Of a stretch of DNA of 46,109 nucleotides, positions 16,710 to 25,031 are shown piece by piece (the first letter of the stretch is position 1; every line of letters starts with the position of its first letter). The notes beneath the pieces were generated by a model that was not told the DNA's origin, made no database searches, and worked only from the letters and a program-made list of their open reading frames with translations. The stretch is from Halioglobus sp. (GTDB lineage: Bacteria > Pseudomonadota > Gammaproteobacteria > Pseudomonadales > Halieaceae): assembly GCA_029287595.1 (NCBI GenBank), contig JARFQU010000019.1:1-46109 (forward strand), read 5' to 3'. The translations under genes were made by a program, and so were the position numbers.

Positions 16710-16887
16710 AGTCTGTCCAAAAAACTCACGGGCGGATTATATTTTCTGTGAGAAAGGGCCTCTACGTTTGGCATGATCATGTTTATTGGCATGCTAAAGG
16801 CTATTAATGGCGATTTTTCTGCGCTGTGCTATTTTGAAAGTAGTGTCAATTTTCGAATAGCCGCATACTCAAGTAAGGAACCATATT

Positions 16888-18795
16888 ATGAAATTGATGG
16901 GCTTCACAGGCTTTTCCGCGCTGCTGGTGGCTGCGCTCTATGTTCCTTCTGGTCTGGCCCAGGACGCAATACCCACCAGGGACCAGCTGTCGCGGGTACA
17001 TGGTACGACAGAGTTTTCACCTTACGCCGGCCGTTCCTTCCCCACCAAAGTCCTGTTTGGTGATACGCACCTGCATACTGCGATTTCCGTTGACGCGGGC
17101 ACCATGAATCGCCTGGGCCAGGAGGATGCTTACCGCTTCGCCCGCGGCGAGGAAGTGGTGTCTACCGGTGGACTGCGCGCCAAGCTGTCGCGTCCGCTGG
17201 ACTACCTGGTGATCTCAGACCACGCTGAGATGTATGGGTTGATGCCCAAGCTGCTGGCCGGGGACCCTGGTATCCTGGCCACTGAGCAGGGTGCGCGCTG
17301 GTACAAGGAGCTAAAAAGCGGAGACCGGGATCGTATCTTTAATTCGGCGATGGAAATTGTCGCCTCACTGCAACAGCCTGATCCGCCGTTTAAAAACGAC
17401 CAGCTGGTGCGCGATGCCTGGCGCGAATACACCGCCCTGGCGGATCGCTACAATGAGCCCGGGCATTTTTCCGCCATTATCGGCTATGAATACACCACCC
17501 GCGGGGGTTTTAACCTGCACCGCAATGTGCTGTTTAGGGGCGATGCAGCGGAGGCGAACCAGACCGCGCCTTTCTCCCAGTTTGACAGCCAGAACCCCGA
17601 GGATTTATGGCGTGATCTGGAAGCCTTTGAGAAAAAATCCGGGGGGGATGTCCTGGCGATTCCACACAATGGCAACCTGTCCAATGGCTTGATGTTCTCG
17701 GACAAAACCAATGCCGGTAAGCCGCTGACGCGCGAGCTGGCGGAACTGCGAGCGCGCATCGAGCCGGTGGCGGAAGTGACCCAGATCAAGGGTGACGGGG
17801 AGGCTCACCCCTACCTGTCGCCAACCGATGAGTTCGCCGACTACGAAACCTGGGACGCCGCCAATCTCGATGGTACCGAGATCAAAACCAGGGATATGCT
17901 GCAGTATGAGTACGCCCGCTCCGCTTTGCGCAAGGGTTTACAGTTGCAGAAGAAACTGGGGGTTAACCCGTTCAAGTTCGGCATGATCGGCAGTACTGAC
18001 GCCCACACTTCGCTCGCTGCCGTGGAAGAAGAAAACTTTTTCGGCAAGCACTCCGGGGTGGAGCCGGAGGTGCATCGCTACAAGCATATGGTGATCAGGT
18101 CGCCCAAGGATCCGGAACTCACGGTGTACGGCTGGCAGCAGGCCTCTTCCGGTTATGCCGCTGTGTGGGCCACGGAAAATACCCGGGAGGCTATTTTCGA
18201 TGCCTATGCGCGCAAGGAAGTGTATGCGACCACCGGCTCAAGGATGGCGGTAAGGTTTTTCGGTGGCTGGGAATTTGCGCCCGAGGACGCACAGTCGCGC
18301 TTGCCCGCCGGTGTGGGTTACACCAAGGGCGTGCCCATGGGGGCAGATATGAGGGCGGCGCCTGCGGGTAACAAGGCGCCGAATTTTCTGGTAGGGGCTA
18401 TGAAGGATCCCTACAGCGGTAACCTTGATCGTATCCAGATTATAAAGGGCTGGATGGACAAGAGCGGGAAAACCCATGAAAAGGTCTATGATGTGGCCTG
18501 GAGTGACGGGCGCAAGCCAGGTGCAGACGGCAAGCTGCCGGCGGTGGGCAGTACGGTAGACGTTAAGAACGCCACCTGGACCAATACCATTGGCTCGCCG
18601 GAATTGATTACCGTATGGACTGATCCGGATTTCGATCCGAAACAGGCCGCCTTTTACTATGCGCGGGTAATCGAGATCCCGACACCGCGCTGGACCGCTT
18701 ACGAGGCCCTGCGTTTTGACGTGGAAATGCCGGCAAATGTTCCTATGACGACCCAGGAACGCGCCTACACATCACCGATCTGGTATACGCCCTGA
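16888..18795 (+). CDS. DUF3604 secreted PHP-like protein
   Basis: 635 aa with a signal peptide (MKLMGFTGFSALLVAALYVPSG, cleavage near AQDA), so periplasmic or exported. DUF3604 proteins share a PHP-phosphoesterase-like fold. Visible metal-site-like motifs are DTHLHTAISVDAG near residue 60, ISDHAEM near 110, IPHNGN near 258 and GSTDAHTS near 370. Their activity is not established. The start ATG is preceded by AAGGAA. It stands alone between the P450 and KDPG aldolase with 178 bp upstream. Proteins of this family are common in marine gammaproteobacteria with steroid- or aromatic-degradation genes; a link to this cluster is only positional. Confidence 0.88.
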   Translation: MKLMGFTGFSALLVAALYVPSGLAQDAIPTRDQLSRVHGTTEFSPYAGRSFPTKVLFGDTHLHTAISVDAGTMNRLGQEDAYRFARGEEVVSTGGLRAKLSRPLDYLVISDHAEMYGLMPKLLAGDPGILATEQGARWYKELKSGDRDRIFNSAMEIVASLQQPDPPFKNDQLVRDAWREYTALADRYNEPGHFSAIIGYEYTTRGGFNLHRNVLFRGDAAEANQTAPFSQFDSQNPEDLWRDLEAFEKKSGGDVLAIPHNGNLSNGLMFSDKTNAGKPLTRELAELRARIEPVAEVTQIKGDGEAHPYLSPTDEFADYETWDAANLDGTEIKTRDMLQYEYARSALRKGLQLQKKLGVNPFKFGMIGSTDAHTSLAAVEEENFFGKHSGVEPEVHRYKHMVIRSPKDPELTVYGWQQASSGYAAVWATENTREAIFDAYARKEVYATTGSRMAVRFFGGWEFAPEDAQSRLPAGVGYTKGVPMGADMRAAPAGNKAPNFLVGAMKDPYSGNLDRIQIIKGWMDKSGKTHEKVYDVAWSDGRKPGADGKLPAVGSTVDVKNATWTNTIGSPELITVWTDPDFDPKQAAFYYARVIEIPTPRWTAYEALRFDVEMPANVPMTTQERAYTSPIWYTP

Positions 18796-18893
18796 TAATC
18801 ACCTGTATGCAAGCGGCCGCAGCAATACGGCATAACGCAGGGTAGGCGTTTCGTTGTAAGCTTGGCCGCTGTTATTACATTCAGGACGAAACG

Positions 18894-19505
18894 ATGAATC
18901 TCTCCAGTCTTAAGGATTACCGGGTGTTACCCGTGGTTACCGCGGTTGATGCCGAATCAACGGTGAAGCTGGCCCGCGCGCTGCAGCGCGGCGGTATGAA
19001 AGCCATTGAAATCACCCTGCGCACACCTGCCGCGCTGGACAGCATGGTGGCGGTGCAACAGGAGGTGCCGGATATTCAGGTGGCGGCGGGTACGGTTAAC
19101 TCGCCGGGAGACCTGGAAAAAGTGCTGAATATTGGCGTGGAGCTGGCCCTGAGCCCCGGTGCCACTCCGGAACTGTTGCGCGCAGCCGCCGATTCCCCCA
19201 TTGCATTCGTTCCGGGGGTCGCCACCGCGTCTGAGGTGATGCGGGGTATGGCCCTTGGCTTCGAGGTATTCAAACTGTTTCCCGCGGTAACCGTGGGCGG
19301 GAAAGGGATGTTGAACTCCCTGGGCGGCCCCTTTCCCGATATTCGTTTTTGCCCCACCGGGGGCCTGAATGCGGATAACTTTCGCGACTACCTGGCGCTG
19401 CCCAATGTGGTGTGCTGCGGTGGTTCCTGGATGGTGCAGGCAGAGCTGGTTGCACAGGGCAACTGGGAGGAAATCGAATCGCTGGCGCGACAGGCGATGT
19501 CCTAG
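18894..19505 (+). CDS. eda: 2-dehydro-3-deoxy-phosphogluconate aldolase (KDPG/KHG aldolase)
   Basis: Class I aldolase splitting 2-keto-3-deoxy-6-phosphogluconate to pyruvate and glyceraldehyde 3-phosphate. It has 203 aa, normal for the family. The general acid/base Glu39 is in EITLRT, the Schiff-base Lys127 is in FKLFPA, and the phosphate-binding TGG and GGSWM loops are near residues 160 and 180. The ATG follows CAGGACGAAACG. No edd, zwf or pgl gene is nearby, so it may serve Entner-Doudoroff flux from elsewhere or uronate/hexonate catabolism. It is convergent with btuF. Confidence 0.93.
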   Translation: MNLSSLKDYRVLPVVTAVDAESTVKLARALQRGGMKAIEITLRTPAALDSMVAVQQEVPDIQVAAGTVNSPGDLEKVLNIGVELALSPGATPELLRAAADSPIAFVPGVATASEVMRGMALGFEVFKLFPAVTVGGKGMLNSLGGPFPDIRFCPTGGLNADNFRDYLALPNVVCCGGSWMVQAELVAQGNWEEIESLARQAMS

Positions 19506-19538
19506 TAGGGGGCCGGGGCAGGGCGCCAGGATAGGGCG

Positions 19539-20438
19539 CTAGGGTAGCGTGGCTAGCTGCCGGCACAGCTCATTAGCCCCCAGAAGAATGCGTGCCGTAG
19601 GGCGTTGCACATGATCCGGTGGCACAAAAAACAAAGCGTCGTTGCGCACCGCTTGCAGTGAATCGTAGGCGCGCCAGTCATCCAGCCATTCCGGTCTTGC
19701 GGTGTCCATGCCGCTGGCGACAATGGCGTCCGGATCTCTTGCCAGTACCGACTCGATATTGATTTTTGGTGCCAGGGTAGTGGCGTCGGCAAACGCATTG
19801 ACGCCACCGCACAGGTTCATCAATTGGCTGATCAAATGCTGGCCGTTCACGGTCTGCAGTGGCTCATTCCAGATCTGGTAGAACACCGACACCGGCTGCT
19901 GGCGCCGATATTGCCGCTGCAACGCCGCCAGGGCCAATTCAATTCGTTGCGCCTCGGTTTCACTGGTGGCCTGGGTGCCGGCCAGTTTACCAATGGCCCT
20001 TATGGTGTAGGGTATGTCTGCCAGTCGCCGCGGTTCACTCACAAACACAGGAATACCCAGGCGCTCCAGGGTGGCCAGGGTGTCCATGCCATTTCCCGAG
20101 CCCCACAGCAACACCAGGTCCGGCTGCAGGGCGACCAGTGCTTCCAGGCTCCAGGACTGGAAGTTGCCCACCCGCGGAATATTTTTCGCCTGCTCGGGAT
20201 AGTCACTGTAGCTCACAGTGCCCACCAGCTTGTCCCCGGCGCCGGCACTGAAGACGTTCTCTGCGATGTGCGGGGAGAGCGCTACGATGCGGTTTGCCGG
20301 GGCCGCCAGGCGTACTTCGCGATCACTGAAATCTCTGACGACGATTTCTGCTGTTGCCGCGGCAATGCCCATCCCCAGCACCAACAACAGGGCGGCGCAG
20401 AAACTGAAAACATGTCCGGGTCGCGGTGAATGCCTCAC
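19539..20438 (-). CDS. btuF: Cobalamin ABC transporter periplasmic binding protein (BtuF-like)
   Basis: Class III periplasmic binding protein, 299 aa. A signal peptide (RHSPRPGH then a hydrophobic core, cleavage near ATA) is followed by RIVALSPHIAENVFSAGAGDKLVG, the first lobe of the BtuF/FhuD/TroA-like fold. The SWSLEALVALQPDLVLLW segment then leads to the backbone helix and second lobe. The start is GTG at 20438, overlapping the ATPase stop (GTGA); longer in-frame extensions run inside the ATPase gene and are not real. It is last in the btuB-cobO-btuC-btuD-btuF operon. Similar proteins bind haem or siderophores, but the riboswitch and cobO make cobalamin the best reading. Confidence 0.88.
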   Translation of the reverse strand: MRHSPRPGHVFSFCAALLLVLGMGIAAATAEIVVRDFSDREVRLAAPANRIVALSPHIAENVFSAGAGDKLVGTVSYSDYPEQAKNIPRVGNFQSWSLEALVALQPDLVLLWGSGNGMDTLATLERLGIPVFVSEPRRLADIPYTIRAIGKLAGTQATSETEAQRIELALAALQRQYRRQQPVSVFYQIWNEPLQTVNGQHLISQLMNLCGGVNAFADATTLAPKINIESVLARDPDAIVASGMDTARPEWLDDWRAYDSLQAVRNDALFFVPPDHVQRPTARILLGANELCRQLATLP

Positions 20439-21217
20439 TGGATTACCAGGGGTATGTCCAGGGCGGGGTGCGTATTGACGGTAACCTCCACCCGAAACAC
20501 TTCGCGAAACATCTCTTGGGTAAATATTTCTTGCGCTGACCCCAGTGCCTGCTGCCGGCCCTGTTCCAGCACCAGGCACAGGTCGGTATAGCGTGCGGCC
20601 AGGTTGAAGTCGTGCAGTACCATCACCACCGCGCTGCCCTGGCTGGCCAGTCTCCTGGCACTTTCCATAATCAATTTCTGGTGCGACAGGTCCAGTGCAG
20701 CCGTGGGCTCGTCCAGCAGTAGCAGGCGCAGGGGTGCATCCTGCGCCCGCCACACCTGGGCGAATACCCTGGCCAGTTGCACCCGCTGTCGCTCGCCTCC
20801 CGACAGTTGCGTGTAAAGCCGCTGGCGCAATGCGCAGGTATCCGTGGCTTCCAGGGTGGCCGCCAGCACTTCCCGGTCAACGCTGCTGCCGGTAGCGTGA
20901 GGTGTGCGCCCCAGGAGCACCACTTCTTCCACTGTATAGGGAAAATTCAACGACGATTGTTGCGGTAATACCGCCTGGGCGCAGGCTCTTTGGCGAATGG
21001 ACCAGTCGGCAATGGGACGATTGCCAAGCAGCATTTCGCCCGCTGTTAGGGGCGTGGCGCCACACAGCAGGTTGAGCAGCGAGGTTTTGCCCGCCCCATT
21101 AGGTCCCAGAATCCCTAGTACCTGCCCGGGGGCCAGTTGCAGGTTAATGTCCTGTAGCAGGGCCCTGCCCCAGGGCGCGGCGCAGGCTGCACGCAGGGAC
21201 AATAACGTATCCATCAT
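20435..21217 (-). CDS. btuD: Cobalamin ABC transporter ATPase (BtuD/HmuV-like)
   Basis: 260-aa ATP-binding subunit of an iron/B12-type importer. Walker A GPNGAGKTS is near residue 37, followed by the Q-loop LPQQSS, signature LSGGERQR, Walker B LLLLDEPTAALD and H-loop VLHDFN. By sequence it is close to the HmuV/FecE group, so name transfer from E. coli btuD rests on operon context. The start is the ATG at 21217, overlapping the permease stop (ATGA); a longer frame upstream would lie inside btuC. It overlaps btuF at the other end by 4 bp, so all three transporter genes are translationally coupled. Confidence 0.9.
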   Translation of the reverse strand: MMDTLLSLRAACAAPWGRALLQDINLQLAPGQVLGILGPNGAGKTSLLNLLCGATPLTAGEMLLGNRPIADWSIRQRACAQAVLPQQSSLNFPYTVEEVVLLGRTPHATGSSVDREVLAATLEATDTCALRQRLYTQLSGGERQRVQLARVFAQVWRAQDAPLRLLLLDEPTAALDLSHQKLIMESARRLASQGSAVVMVLHDFNLAARYTDLCLVLEQGRQQALGSAQEIFTQEMFREVFRVEVTVNTHPALDIPLVIQ

Positions 21218-22296
21218 TGCATTCCGTACTGGTAGCGTCGGCGCAGCAACGAGATGAAGAAGGGCACGCCTATCAGGGCTGTGACTACTCCCACGGGTAA
21301 CTCCGAGGGCGCCATGACGGTGCGGGCAAGGGTGTCGGCGAGCAACAACAGGCATGCTCCGGCCAGGGCGCAGGCGGGTATCAGGCTGCGGTGATCGGGA
21401 CCGATCAGCAAGCGCACGATATGCGGTACCACCAGTCCTACGAAAGCGATGGTACCGGCGAGTGCGACACTGGCCCCGACCCCGACGGCTACCCAGATGA
21501 TCAGTCCCCATTTTATCCGGTCTACATCTATGCCCAGGTGACGCGCTTCAGACTCGCCCAAAAGCATGGCGTTGAGGGCCGCGGCGTAGCGCGGCAATGC
21601 CAGTAACACCGCGCCGCCGACAATCCCGGCAATCAACAGGCGTGGGTAATTGGCGCCATCCAGGCCGCCCATGCGCCACAGACTGATGCGCCGCAGCATG
21701 TCATTGCTGGCGTGGTATTCCAGTAAGCTGCCGACGCTGCCGGCCAGCGCGGTCACCGCTATACCTGCCAGTAACATGGTCGCCACGGAAGTACCGCTGC
21801 CTGACTGGGCCAGCCGATAGACCATCGCTACTGTCAGCAAGCCGCCCAGAAACGCTCCCAGGGATACCAGGCTGAATCCCAGGTAACCGCTGATGGCGCC
21901 GCCGGCTGTAACAATGGCCAGGCTGGCGCCCAGTGAGGCACCTGCGGTTACGCCGATTAATGATGGATCCGCCAGGGGATTGCGAAACAGGCCCTGGGTG
22001 GCAGCGCCGGTGCTGGCCAGCACTGCGCCTACCAGGGCGCCCAGCAGTGCTCGTGGCAGTCTGATCTGTCCTATGATGACTGTCGCCTGGTTAGCATCCC
22101 CGCCCCCGAGAGTGGCGACCAGTCCGGCGAGTATATCGCCGGCATTCAGCATTACTGCACCGCTGGACAGTGCCAACAACAGGCAGGCAGGTAAGAGCAG
22201 GTAAAGTGCCAGCAATACTCTGCGGGTGCGGGCACTTCGGTTTACGGGTGGGGAACCCGCGCTAATAGTCGACACCCCGGCGCGCCTTGATGCCAT
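21214..22296 (-). CDS. btuC: Cobalamin ABC transporter permease (BtuC/FecCD family)
   Basis: Ten-helix type inner-membrane permease of iron/B12 importers, 360 aa. Typical motifs are RLPRALLGALVGAVLASTGAATQ (first cytoplasmic junction), NPLADPSLIGVTAGAS, and the coupling-helix region GTIAFVGLVVPHIVRLLIG facing the ATPase. The ATG at 22296 makes the gene overlap cobO by 35 bp; a GTG at 22275 would shorten the overlap to 14 bp, and the true start is uncertain. The fold is shared with haem and siderophore permeases, so cobalamin specificity comes from the operon and the upstream riboswitch. Confidence 0.9.
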   Translation of the reverse strand: MASRRAGVSTISAGSPPVNRSARTRRVLLALYLLLPACLLLALSSGAVMLNAGDILAGLVATLGGGDANQATVIIGQIRLPRALLGALVGAVLASTGAATQGLFRNPLADPSLIGVTAGASLGASLAIVTAGGAISGYLGFSLVSLGAFLGGLLTVAMVYRLAQSGSGTSVATMLLAGIAVTALAGSVGSLLEYHASNDMLRRISLWRMGGLDGANYPRLLIAGIVGGAVLLALPRYAAALNAMLLGESEARHLGIDVDRIKWGLIIWVAVGVGASVALAGTIAFVGLVVPHIVRLLIGPDHRSLIPACALAGACLLLLADTLARTVMAPSELPVGVVTALIGVPFFISLLRRRYQYGMQ

Positions 22297-22882
22297 TATT
22301 GTAAGCGTGCCGGACTTCCTTGACCTCGGAAATGGTATCCATTACTTCCTGTAGTGCCGTGCCGCCACCGCGCCCGGTCACCACCACACTTTGGTCGCGG
22401 GGGCGGCACCGGATGGCCTCGATAATGTCATCTTCAGGCAGGTAGTCAAAGGCGATCATGTAGGTGAGTTCGTCCAATACCACCAGGTCAAAACTGGCAT
22501 CCTGCAGCATCGCCCTGGCCAGTACCCAGGTACTTTTGGCCGCGGCGATATCGCCACTGCGGTCCTGGGTATCCCAGGTAAAGCCTGTGCCCATCTGGTG
22601 AAACTCCACCTGGGGGCAATGATCGCGCAGGTAAATTTCCTCACCGGACAACTGCTCGCCCTTGATGAATTGCACCACGCCGACTTTCATCCCGTAACCC
22701 AGTGCACGCATCACCATGCCGAATGCCGAACTGGTCTTGCCCTTGCCGTTACCGGTAATCAGCAGGGCGACACCGCGTTCGGTATCCGCGGCAGCGATAT
22801 GCGCGTCGACACTGGCCTTTTGTTTTTGCATGGCGGCCTTGTGTTTGGCGTCCTTCTTGTCTGCGGCGTTGTCGTCGTTCAT
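22262..22882 (-). CDS. cobO: Corrinoid adenosyltransferase (CobO/CobA/BtuR)
   Basis: Transfers adenosyl from ATP to cob(I)alamin, making adenosylcobalamin, the cofactor the mutase needs. 206 aa. The modified P-loop GNGKGKTSSAFG, which holds ATP in the unusual reverse orientation of this family, is near residue 44. It is followed by VVQFIKGE, VVLDELTYMI and VVTGRGG. The N-terminal 35 residues are rich in Lys, Asp and Ala. The ribosome-binding site (AGGAAA) overlaps the btuB stop codon, giving a 9-bp gap. Its place between receptor and permease means imported corrinoid can be adenosylated directly. Confidence 0.95.
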   Translation of the reverse strand: MNDDNAADKKDAKHKAAMQKQKASVDAHIAAADTERGVALLITGNGKGKTSSAFGMVMRALGYGMKVGVVQFIKGEQLSGEEIYLRDHCPQVEFHQMGTGFTWDTQDRSGDIAAAKSTWVLARAMLQDASFDLVVLDELTYMIAFDYLPEDDIIEAIRCRPRDQSVVVTGRGGGTALQEVMDTISEVKEVRHAYNNGIKARRGVDY

Positions 22883-22891
22883 AGCTGTTTC

Positions 22892-24748
22892 CTAGAAGGA
22901 GTACCTCACGCCAGCGTAGCCGGCGGCACCTGATGTGTTATAGGTGGGAACCTCGACATAATCCTCGTCAGTGAGATTCTCTACCCGCCCGTAGATCTCC
23001 AGGCTATCCAGTATACGATAGCTGGCACTGAGATCGAGCACCTCATAATCGTCGATGTCGCCGTTGAATTCGTCTGCAACATCATGTGATACCCGCAGGT
23101 TGAGGTTCAGCGTCAGACGACCAGCCCAGGGGCGAAAGCTGGCGCCGATATTGGCCATATGCTCGGGCACACGCAACCGCGGTTCCCCGTCGGCATCCTC
23201 TGTGTCGGTGTAGGTGTAATTTCCGTTGAGGCTGAGGGAGAAGGGCAGAAATACCTCGCCCTGTAACTCCACGCCTTTGGAGGTGGACGCGCCATCACCC
23301 TGTAGATAGCCGGAGAAGTTCAGGCTGTCGAAGAAGATTTCATCGTCGACGTCCTGGTCGAAGTAAGTCGCCTGCGCATACCAGCCGCTATTCGCATAGT
23401 AGCCTATTCCCAGGTCGTAACCCTCACTTTTCTCCGCGTCCAAGGTCACCTGGGAGGCGGGCGGAAAAGCGAAGAAACTGTCGTTGTAAGATATTTCGTA
23501 GAGGCTGGGAGCCCGAAATCCGGTGCCGTAGGTGCCTTTCAATTTCAGCTCGCCGTCACCCAGGCCGAGCAGATAGGCGGCACTGGCGCGATAGGTGGTT
23601 TCCGAGCCGAAATCTTCGTTGTCATCGTAGCGCGCGCCTGCGGTGACATAGACGTTTTCCAGGAAGTTGCCCTGGTACTCCAGGTAATAACCATCCTGGT
23701 CCCGGTCGGTATCGAAAGTACCATCGTCTATGGATTCGTTTTTCCACTCCGCACCGTATACCAGCGACAGGGCATCCGACTGACGCCAGTTGCCAAGATA
23801 TTCCACCTGTTCCAACTCGCTCTCCAGGCGGAAGCTTCTTTGCCCTTGGGCATAAAATTTACGGTCGATAGTATTGCTGCTATAGGCCAGTTCGTTGGAA
23901 AAGACCTCCCCCTGCTGTGACAGTGAGCCGCGCCAGGCGTCCTGGGCATAATCGTCGCGACAGCGGTCAGTGGGCTCGAAGGTGTCATTGGTGAAGCAGT
24001 CATCGTAGTCGTTATCGCCATCCACGTAGTGCCCCACCAGTTCCGCGCGCAGCCCGCTGCTGAAATTCCAGCCACCGCGAGCGTGCAAGGTGGTATTTTT
24101 GTAGCCATCGTCATCGCGCAACTCAACGTCGGTGGTTGTGGAATTAAAGCCGTCAGTTTCATAATTGGAGCCCGACACGGCATAGTCCATCAGTTCGCTG
24201 CCACCGCTGATATGTCCTCCCAGTTGCTGCGTGCCATAGCGACCGTACTCGGCGTTCACTGCGCCGGTAAATCCCGGCTCACCGCGTCGGGTGGTCACCG
24301 CCACCACGCCTCCGGCATCGGCGCCGTACATCAACCCCTGGGGCCCGCGCAGGACTTCCACCCGTTCAATGCCACTGCTTGAAAGCTGCTCAAAATGGGG
24401 CGCTCCCTGTGGGCTGGAGGTGTCGGTCACGTCGATACCGTCGATGAGCAACTTGGTGCGAAAACCGTTCTCACCACGTATGCGCAGTGAGGTGGCCTTG
24501 CCGGCGCCACCGGTGTTGCTGACCGAGATAGATGGCTCGTAGCGCAGCACATCAGCCAGGTTGAGGAAGCCGCGTTCCTGGATGTCCTGACTGGTGACCA
24601 GGGATACGGAAGTCCCGACCTGGCGCAGGGGCATCGCTACGCGCGATGAAGTGACGATAATTTCTTCCAGCCTGCTGTTCTCGGCCGCGGCGGGAATAGC
24701 CTGCGCGCAGGCTAATGCCAGTGCAGAGACAGGGAAAAAATTTTTCAT
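22892..24748 (-). CDS. btuB: TonB-dependent vitamin B12 receptor BtuB
   Basis: Outer-membrane cobalamin importer, 618 aa, the usual BtuB size. Signal peptide MKNFFPVSALALACAQAIPAA is followed by the TonB box region LEEIIVTSSR. The plug contains VSNTGGAGKATSLRIRGENG, the LLIDGIDV segment and RGPQGLMYGADAGGVV. The barrel has Asp-rich calcium-loop-like extracellular segments (VDGDNDYDD, DTDRDQDGY) and ends GYAGVRYSF. It is first in the operon, 115 nt downstream of a cobalamin riboswitch, which makes the assignment strong. Start ATG at 24748 with GAGG about 8 bp upstream. Confidence 0.95.
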   Translation of the reverse strand: MKNFFPVSALALACAQAIPAAAENSRLEEIIVTSSRVAMPLRQVGTSVSLVTSQDIQERGFLNLADVLRYEPSISVSNTGGAGKATSLRIRGENGFRTKLLIDGIDVTDTSSPQGAPHFEQLSSSGIERVEVLRGPQGLMYGADAGGVVAVTTRRGEPGFTGAVNAEYGRYGTQQLGGHISGGSELMDYAVSGSNYETDGFNSTTTDVELRDDDGYKNTTLHARGGWNFSSGLRAELVGHYVDGDNDYDDCFTNDTFEPTDRCRDDYAQDAWRGSLSQQGEVFSNELAYSSNTIDRKFYAQGQRSFRLESELEQVEYLGNWRQSDALSLVYGAEWKNESIDDGTFDTDRDQDGYYLEYQGNFLENVYVTAGARYDDNEDFGSETTYRASAAYLLGLGDGELKLKGTYGTGFRAPSLYEISYNDSFFAFPPASQVTLDAEKSEGYDLGIGYYANSGWYAQATYFDQDVDDEIFFDSLNFSGYLQGDGASTSKGVELQGEVFLPFSLSLNGNYTYTDTEDADGEPRLRVPEHMANIGASFRPWAGRLTLNLNLRVSHDVADEFNGDIDDYEVLDLSASYRILDSLEIYGRVENLTDEDYVEVPTYNTSGAAGYAGVRYSF

Positions 24749-24833
24749 GATAGAACCTCGATTGTCCGATAGTGGGCAATGAGGGAGGGGTAGTCGCAGG
24801 ACGCGTTACCAGTGCGGTACCGTGCAAGCTCTC

Positions 24834-24852
24834 ATGAAGCCCTCCGCTTCAT
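24834..24852 (-). other. Hairpin in the riboswitch expression platform
   Basis: Read on the minus strand, ATGAAGC and GCTTCAT form a 7-bp stem with a GGAGG loop, 10 nt after the riboswitch P1 helix. No T-run follows, so it is not an intrinsic terminator. The purine loop is complementary to the CCTCC at about 24784-24789. Control of btuB is therefore more likely translational or Rho-dependent. Confidence 0.4.
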
Positions 24853-24862
24853 TGGTGTAGCA

Positions 24863-24996
24863 CGTATCAGGCAGGTATCGGGCTTACAGTAAACTGTTTA
24901 CCGTTGCGGGGGCAGCGGTGGAATCGGCCAGGGCCTCACCACACTTCCCATTTAACCCACCGGGCATTTCGAAAAACGCTGTGGGCACCTGAGACG
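24863..24996 (-). ncRNA. Cobalamin riboswitch (B12 element)
   Basis: Read on the minus strand, every conserved block is present in order: GGTGCC near the 5' end, AATGGGAA followed by GTGTGGTGAG, CCACCGCTGCCCCCGCAAC, and the B12 box AGCCCGATACCTGCC (24870-24884). A closing P1 helix can be drawn between CGTCTCAGG (24988-24996) and CCTGATACG (24863-24871) with eight of nine pairs. Binding of adenosyl- or related cobalamin in this RNA class turns the downstream genes off. It sits directly in front of btuB and so governs the B12 uptake operon. The SDR gene ends only 35 nt upstream, so the promoter must lie inside or just after that gene, or the operon is reached by read-through. Confidence 0.95.
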
Positions 24997-25031
24997 CGGG
25001 CTACCTTAAGGGCGTGGCTGGCTAAAGTCAA

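Noticed and set aside
16768-16793. Two direct copies of TTGGCATG, 18 bp apart, upstream of DUF3604
   Set aside because: Considered as a sigma54 promoter, but the GG/GC spacing and the -12 element are wrong; too short to call a regulator site.
21218-21511. N-terminal extension of the btuD frame
   Set aside because: It lies within btuC, reads as Arg/Pro-rich nonsense and is not needed: the ABC domain begins right after the ATGA overlap at 21217.
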